DNA of 64,000 bases from Melampsora larici-populina 98AG31 (taxonomy: Eukaryota; Basidiomycota; Pucciniomycetes; Pucciniales; Melampsoraceae): positions 310,001-374,000 of the forward strand of contig NW_006768794.1 of the NCBI RefSeq assembly GCF_000204055.1. Reading direction: 5' to 3'. Positions 58,851 through 64,000 of this stretch are shown here, piece by piece. The translations under genes were made by a program, and so were the position numbers. Each line of letters starts with the position of its first letter. Position 1 is the first letter of the stretch. The notes under the pieces were generated by a model. The model had not been told where the DNA came from and ran no database searches. It saw only the letters and a list, made by a program, of their open reading frames with translations.

Positions 58851-59700
58851 TCATTGTTGGCGAGCAATGGAAAGCATCATCCCCTTCAGCTCGTCGTCAC
58901 AATCCTCGACTTGCGCGGAAGGCATAGATTCGTCGAAAAAGACTACTTGGATGTTCAAGCCGTCATCATCGCTCGGTGGTGGTGGTTTGCTGACCTATCA
59001 ATCGGTATTGTTTCCAAAGAAAGTTAGGGTTTTGATTATAATGTGTAAAAGAGGAAGTAAGACTTACAAGTTTGACTGGGTTGGTAATGCAACAGGTTGC
59101 ACTGAGGTCTGATACAAACCAGTTTTTAACGTATTTTGCCGAGGTGCTGTCAGAATGATATTAGCCTCTGAGGATAAGCAAAATCAGCTCGGATTATCAG
59201 GCACTCACTGCTGAAAGACCGCCTCTGTTACAGTCGCCTCCACAATGACGAGCATCTGTGTGGAATGAGTCAATCAGATAGTCAACTCAATGTGTTCCAG
59301 CTTCTCAGTTGGTCTATCAAACACCGTACTCACAGCTATGTTTTTGAAGTAAGCGCATGAAACTTGGTTTGACACCAAGTGGGTGATAACTCTAATCAAG
59401 TTGCCAGCGATCAATATCAGTCAATAGACGGTCTTAGTGAATTATAGGAAATATCGCGTAAAGCAAAAAAGGGATGGTGACTGACTTCCTGTAATCTTGC
59501 ACATCAAATTCATGCACCTTACCGCTAACACCACGACAAGCTGCAGGGTTCCTCGGCGCTGTTGTGCGCTTGGAAAGCATGTTTGAGTGAATCAATTCCA
59601 GACCAGTCAAATCACGTCCTTGTAAGTTCCCGATTGGTTCAGGATGACCCATTACAAACAACACATGTAAAAGGGATCCAAGAAGAATCAATGATCGCAT
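58851..59700 (-). CDS. Small secreted protein, five exons (effector-like)
   Basis: Exons 59700-59523, 59389-59334, 59255-59209, 59146-59068 and 58994-58851 join in phase to 167 residues. Donors are GTAAGG, GTGAGT, GTGAGT and GTAAGT. MRSLILLGSLLHVLFVMGHP is a typical signal peptide with likely cleavage after MG or GHP. The mature part has a KR site (LSKRTTAP, residues 43-50) and five cysteines, including a CC pair (DLSATCCITNPVKL). A Pro stretch and an acidic tail follow (KPPPPSDDDG, EDCDDELKG). No catalytic or known domain was recognised. A small cysteine-containing secreted protein in a rust is a reasonable candidate effector, but that role is inference only. Two acceptors use the second AG of an AG-rich end, so exon 2 and 4 starts could differ by a few bases. 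Confidence 0.7.
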
Positions 59701-59825
59701 GATGACAAGAGCTGGGATGAGGATGCAACAAGAAGTTGGAGAGGAGTGATTCTATAGAGCAGTAAAATGTGGATCTCGTAAAAATGATTTGAGAGATGAA
59801 AGGATATTTTGCCAGACAGAAGTCC

Positions 59826-59837
59826 GTTGCTTATATA
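59826..59837 (-). promoter_or_regulatory. TATA box of the secreted-protein gene
   Basis: On the minus strand TCTATATAAGC lies about 130 bp upstream of the ATG at 59700, a normal distance for a fungal TATA element with a ~100-nt leader. Confidence 0.5.
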
Positions 59838-60032
59838 GATATCCAGACGTCTTCAATAACTATTTTTATCATCAAAAAACACAGTGAGAAAGGAAACGAG
59901 GACTAAGCTTTCCCGCAGTGAAAAATCCTGGGGCTCGGGTCACGAGCAACAGCCTGGGACTTAGTTGAGTTTACTAATTTTAGAAGCTTTTAAGAAACCA
60001 AACGTCAAAAATTACCACGCACAAGATAGTTA

Positions 60033-60890
60033 CAGTCGCCGCTCGATATAAGCACACATCGAGTTAGCATATTTCGCTATAAGGGTCAAATTTCAGTGAA
60101 ACAAAAATGCGGGGGGCTTAATTGGAGCACTTTAGCATATAGGCTAAACGCATTTTTTTTCTGGAAATATGCTTACAAGGAACGAGAAAGTGTGGCTTTA
60201 TAAGCATAAGTAACCACTCTCAAGTCATGTATGCTTATAAAGAGTGGCCTAGAAACATCTAGATTCCAGACAGGTGAGGAAAAAAACAGTAGGTATGCCA
60301 GTGGGACTCGAAAGAAATCAGTGGACCCAAATCCTGATAGCAATTCTGCTTGACTAAGACCCAGCCATCAAATTTTATCAAGTCGACCCTACACCACTTT
60401 TGTTTCAGCATTCTATCCTGCTCTACATCCTCAATCAAAATGTCTTCAATTGATAAGCAAATAGATGAACTCGTGGATGATCATGGACCCGACTGGAGAA
60501 AGCACATCACAGCCTTACACTCGCTTCGAAATGATGTTAGTACTGCCCGCTTCAAATTTGTGAATCAAAAATGTATCACCGACTTCTTTGCCCCAAGCCT
60601 ATTCCATGAAGGTGAATAAAACCAGATGTCTTAAATGTTTGTGTCGTTGTCCTAGACATACACTCTTATGCTTTGTATGCCCTCTTATGCTTTGTATGCT
60701 TTTTTATTATCTATGATGTATCTATGCCAATTACAATAAAAATCATATGCAATTTTGACTTTGATGAAATAAGCATTAGGGTCAATTTCTTCCCAAATAT
60801 GCTTTTATGCTTACTTCGAAGTGATGCATCGCTCCCTTTAAGCATCAGGTATTCTGCATTTAAAAGGTTGCTTATATCGAGCGGCGACTG
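60033..60890 (+). mobile_element. Tc1/mariner-type MITE (CAGTCGCCGCTCG)
   Basis: The 858-bp element is bounded by 21-bp perfect inverted repeats starting CAGTCGCCGCTCGATATA, with TA on both sides (60031-60032 and 60891-60892). Inside is a short coding remnant (see next entry) and no full transposase. CAGT-starting ends and a TA duplication are typical of the Tc1/mariner/pogo superfamily. Confidence 0.85.
60440..60619 (+). pseudogene. Short ORF in the MITE, pogo-like C-terminal tail
   Basis: ATG 60440 gives 59 residues: MSSIDKQIDELVDDHGPDWR, then LHSLRNDVSTARFKFVNQKC ending ITDFFAPSLFHEGE. A terminal Q-x-x-I-T-D-F-F motif is common at the C-terminus of pogo/Tigger transposases. It is probably the remaining end of the parent transposase after internal deletion. 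Confidence 0.35.
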
Positions 60891-60907
60891 TACATAGGTT
60901 CTAACTA

Positions 60908-61350
60908 CAGTCGTTCTCAGAAATGTTGGAAAAATGCAAAATCTCGAGCTGAGCTCGGGGTCCGTGCGCTGAGCAGGGACACGCAGATACAAACACTGAC
61001 AAAAACTTTGATTTTGACAGGTATCTCAAGATGAAAATTCGTTTACTTTCCATCATACCTCGATGACCACACACCTATCTTGCCAATGGCCAGGCTAACG
61101 GACTGATCTCTTCAGAAAAACGGTGAAAACGTATGATTTCATGGTTAAGGGATTGTAACACGAGTTGAGGATCAGAGGAAGGATGGCATGGAGAGGACAC
61201 AAGGGAGTTGAGGTTGGTGAAAGGGACACTGATCTCCACTCGACAGCTGCCATGACTTTTCCGTGACACATGTCATGAAAAAGTCACCTCCTCGGGACCA
61301 CGACCTCAGCTCGAGATGTTGGATTTTTCCAACATTTCTGAGAACGACTG
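60908..61350 (+). mobile_element. Tc1/mariner-type MITE (CAGTCGTTCTCAG)
   Basis: The 443-bp element has long inverted repeats CAGTCGTTCTCAGAAATG...TTGGAAAAAT (about 45 bp with small gaps; mirrored at 61300-61350) and TA on both sides (60906-60907 and 61351-61352). It lies 17 bp from the previous MITE, shares only the first six bases (CAGTCG), and encodes nothing recognisable. Confidence 0.85.
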
Positions 61351-61452
61351 TATTTGTCTCTCATTCAAGTTTGTCTAGTACAGCGTGTTTTTATGCCCTA
61401 GGGCCAGGTATCGCACTATACATACATTCATATAAAAAAACAAAAAAAAACT

Positions 61453-61540
61453 AAACTCAACAAAGTCCCACGCTGGCTGCGTCTCGCACGCTTCGAGCGC
61501 AGCAAGCGTGCGAGACGCAGCGTGGGACTTTGTTGAGTTT
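61453..61540. repeat. 88-bp GC-rich near-perfect palindrome
   Basis: AAACTCAACAAAGTCCCACG...CGCACGCTT is mirrored almost exactly by AAGCGTGCG...GGACTTTGTTGAGTTT around a short centre. It is flanked by poly-A on the left and poly-A on the right. A related single arm (GGGACTTAGTTGAGTTTACT) lies at about 59957-59976. Probably a foldback MITE. Confidence 0.8.
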
Positions 61541-61822
61541 AAAAAAAAACACGCAGTCTGCTTTATCGAAGTATAGCTGTCAGTCATATACACTCCACAT
61601 CTCACGAGATTGAAGCCTTGTGTAATTTATTATTTCATATATCACTTGCTGAGAAAGCTAAAAAAAATGAACAAGCTATAAAACAAAAGAAAACCAAATA
61701 TTCTCATCAAACTTAAATGCTCATGATTTTTTGAAAAAAGTTAAATTACATTCTCCCGGAAAAAAATTAGTTCAACCATATAAGTATGTAGTAAAAGAAG
61801 AAACCATCGTAAATCTTAAAGA
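61541..61822. other. 3' flank of POL3
   Basis: AT-rich; probable 3' UTR and terminator region of the polymerase gene. Nothing else seen. Confidence 0.4.
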
Positions 61823-64000
61823 TTACCAAGATCCTTCAAATCTTTGTAAAACTGAATGACTATCAGCAGCATCTTTTTGACTTTTCTTTCTCATATAAAA
61901 GATTGGACAATCTTTCGCTGTACAAATCACATCTTGATGTAATGATCCTTGACATCTCTATTTCCAAATTGTTTCCAATAACAAACACACAAAACTCAAG
62001 TCATTATCATTGAAATAGATCAAGTTTCTTCCCTTTGAGAAGTAAGATTCTTACCTGACATTGGGTCCATAATCTAGAATAAGCGGTCTCAAATCCTTGA
62101 GTAAGTGCCATTTGTTTAGTATACAATTCAGCCGTTTTAGGTCTACAGTTTTTACAGACAGCCGTATCTATCAAACCATTGAAAACATAATGATTAGTCT
62201 ATGCAACTGACCTAAGAAAATGAAATCCAAACCAAGAATTGACTTACTCATCCCCTTTCCTGTACTCTTTGGTAAAGGTGTTCTACATCCTAAACAAGTT
62301 TCAGTACGTTTGACAAATCCCATTAATCCTCCTTGCGTTGGTGTTGCAATCGTCACAATCCTAGTATGATCACCCGCCACTAAACCAATCACAAACGGAA
62401 CCCACCACCAATCATTAGTATACAATTTTCCATAAATTTTCAGATGTCTAATTCCGTGTATCAATATAACAAAGGGAGTACTTACGTAGGGATGAAGCTT
62501 TCTCTCCTAGAATTGGCTCGAAGATTCGCATTAGAGGTTTTGATAATTGATTCTCAAGGTAATACTTGGTATCAATTGGTAAATTGTTCTCTAACACATA
62601 CAGCGGATCTTCTGATTTCTCATACGCCCTTGCATCTGATCAAATTTCATATCGGAAAATGGTTGAACTTACAGATCAGCTCATCGTGGATGTTGTTATT
62701 GAACTTTGTAAATTGACTTTACCTTTGGGGCCCTTGATGATGACATAAGCGACTCGATCTCCCAGCGCTGGTGCACTACCCGCATCACGTTTCTTCATAC
62801 GTTTCGCCAATTCGACATGAGCCTGTTTAGCAGCATAATCTGATTTTGCTAACGCTTTGGTGATCACTAACTGAGATAAATCAACTTTATTCTGAAGTAA
62901 ATCAGCAATGACTTGTTTTGTATAATCTTCTGCACCTTGAACGTCACGATCAATTAACATCTTCTTTAAACAAGTTTCAATAACAGTTTGAACTAATCTA
63001 CAATTATCCCTACGAACTGTCTTTGAAGATCAAGAACAAGGAGTAAGAGTCATTAGTAAAAAAACTTATGAATCTTGTAAGCTTCTTAAAATATTTTCTT
63101 ACCTCAATACCTTTAGCGTCCATCTTATCATGTTTTTCTGGTTTTGTCCAATACAATCCAGCATATCTTTTTTTACTAATTAAAAGATAAGGAAAGTAGA
63201 CTTTTTCAAATTCGAGTTTGATAGGTTTAACAAATTTCGTGCTGACTAAATCAGCCGCTTCAGCACCTATCAAATGTGATCCACAAAAACAATCAGTGAT
63301 TGTCAAATCGTTTTTGGAATCGGTTCAAGTTGGACAATACCTAATCTCATGGATGTTGCAAGATCCTTGCAACCAAATCGAACCATCACAGAATCAGTAT
63401 CTCCATAAATTACTTGTGCATCGTGTTCATATCCATTTGCTTTGGTGTAAGTAGCTTCAACTTCCTATTGGAAATAACACCTCACGTCAGTTTTTTTATG
63501 CCGATTCAAAGAAAGAAACTACCACCACAACACCAACTAACCGCCTTTGTAGTTTTAATCATCTCTCTTCCAAAAGCCGTCACACTCATTGGAATAGGCA
63601 AACAAGGTAATTTTCCAACAGTAGCTCCTGTGAAACCATATACCGAATTTGCACTAACTTTCAATGCTAATTGACGACCATCGAGCACAGCTTTCTTGAA
63701 TGGATCAGTCTCTAGTTTAAGTTCTGCTCTTGCACGTTTTCGAGCTGATAAAAGATCTTCTAAAACAATCGCCAGTAATCCTTTTCGTTTAGAAGTCTTC
63801 ACAAAATAATCTGTCACAAGATAGAATCATGATATAGTAAGCATAATATCGTCTGATCCGCAAAAATGACAAGGATCAAACAAATATTTACCGCCATTGG
63901 GAGTGATTATGTAATCTTCATTCTCTACAAGGCCAAGTTGTTTGGCTGTCTTCGCATCAGTCAAAGTAGTATAACAAAGATTATGGGCCATCATGATCGA
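61823..64000 (-). CDS. POL3: DNA polymerase delta catalytic subunit, C-terminal part
   Basis: Nine exons run from the right edge: 64000-63892, 63810-63542, 63464-63341, 63266-63103, 63020-62723, 62635-62486, 62379-62248, 62167-62055, 61957-61823. All join in phase to 497 residues ending FEGSW. The visible part starts within family-B motif A ([13 protein letters not shown]), then motif B ([12 protein letters not shown], ~87-98) and motif C (YGDTDSVM, Asp148/Asp150). [20 protein letters not shown] and [17 protein letters not shown] follow. The C-terminus has CysA (Cys400, 403, 420, 423) and CysB (Cys451, 454, 464, 469), the latter being the 4Fe-4S ligand set of replicative B-family polymerases. 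It replicates the lagging strand in the nucleus. Introns are 74-106 bp. The exonuclease domain lies beyond the window. It appears intact. Confidence 0.97.

Noticed and set aside
58391..58867. 158-codon minus-strand ORF
   Set aside because: It begins inside the last exon of the secreted-protein gene in another frame and runs through a GC-rich low-complexity patch.
63010..63674. Several plus-strand ORFs across POL3
   Set aside because: Shadows of polymerase exons and introns on the opposite strand.

Overview
The window is fungal nuclear DNA, most likely from a rust fungus (Pucciniales). Introns are short (about 55-130 bp), with GTAAGT/GTGAGT donors and TACTAAC/CTGAC-like branch sites. Intergenic DNA is AT-rich and crowded with transposons. 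There are TET/JBP-like 2OG-Fe(II) oxygenase genes, which are known to be expanded in rusts. The organism is inferred from gene content and not read from any marker gene.

Layout. 1-7.4 kb: tandem and dispersed repeats, a small MITE and a multi-exon gene with a C-terminal membrane anchor. 7.4-10.8 kb: a dead CACTA/Plavaka-type transposase on the minus strand. 11.7-22 kb: palindromic 30-bp arrays, a second MITE copy, three unrecognised host-type genes (12.6, 14.3 and 16.6 kb) and a full-length TET/JBP-like oxygenase gene (20.4 kb). 23.5-27 kb: decayed sequence with a Tc1-like helix-turn-helix fragment, a RING-finger pseudogene and a possible exosome-subunit relic. 28.8-34 kb: a 12-exon gene whose reading frame joins a FAR1-type zinc domain, an OTU protease domain and a KDM3-type JmjC demethylase. 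34-37 kb: dense repeats. 37.2-45.2 kb: a Ty3/gypsy pol gene split by a Helitron-like element, which itself carries a piece of a SulP/STAS transporter gene and two smaller inverted-repeat elements. 46-49.5 kb: an unrecognised multi-exon gene and the N-terminal part of a second TET-like gene. 50.0-53.4 kb: a structurally complete hAT element with a broken transposase. 54.5-56.6 kb: the C-terminal part of the TET-like gene and an LRR-type relic. 58.9-59.7 kb: a small secreted-protein gene. 60.0-61.5 kb: two Tc1/mariner-type MITEs and an 88-bp palindrome. 61.8-64.0 kb: the C-terminal third of DNA polymerase delta catalytic subunit (POL3), running off the right edge.

Most likely functional host genes are POL3, the FAR1-OTU-JmjC gene, the full-length TET/JBP-like gene, the secreted protein and several small unrecognised genes. 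The neighbourhood combines chromatin or DNA-modification enzymes with several transposon superfamilies (Ty3, Helitron, hAT, CACTA, MULE-type, Tc1/mariner, Harbinger-like MITEs). Nested insertions and target-site duplications allow part of their order to be read. Exon models below were built by hand from splice signals and reading-frame phase. No homology search was possible.
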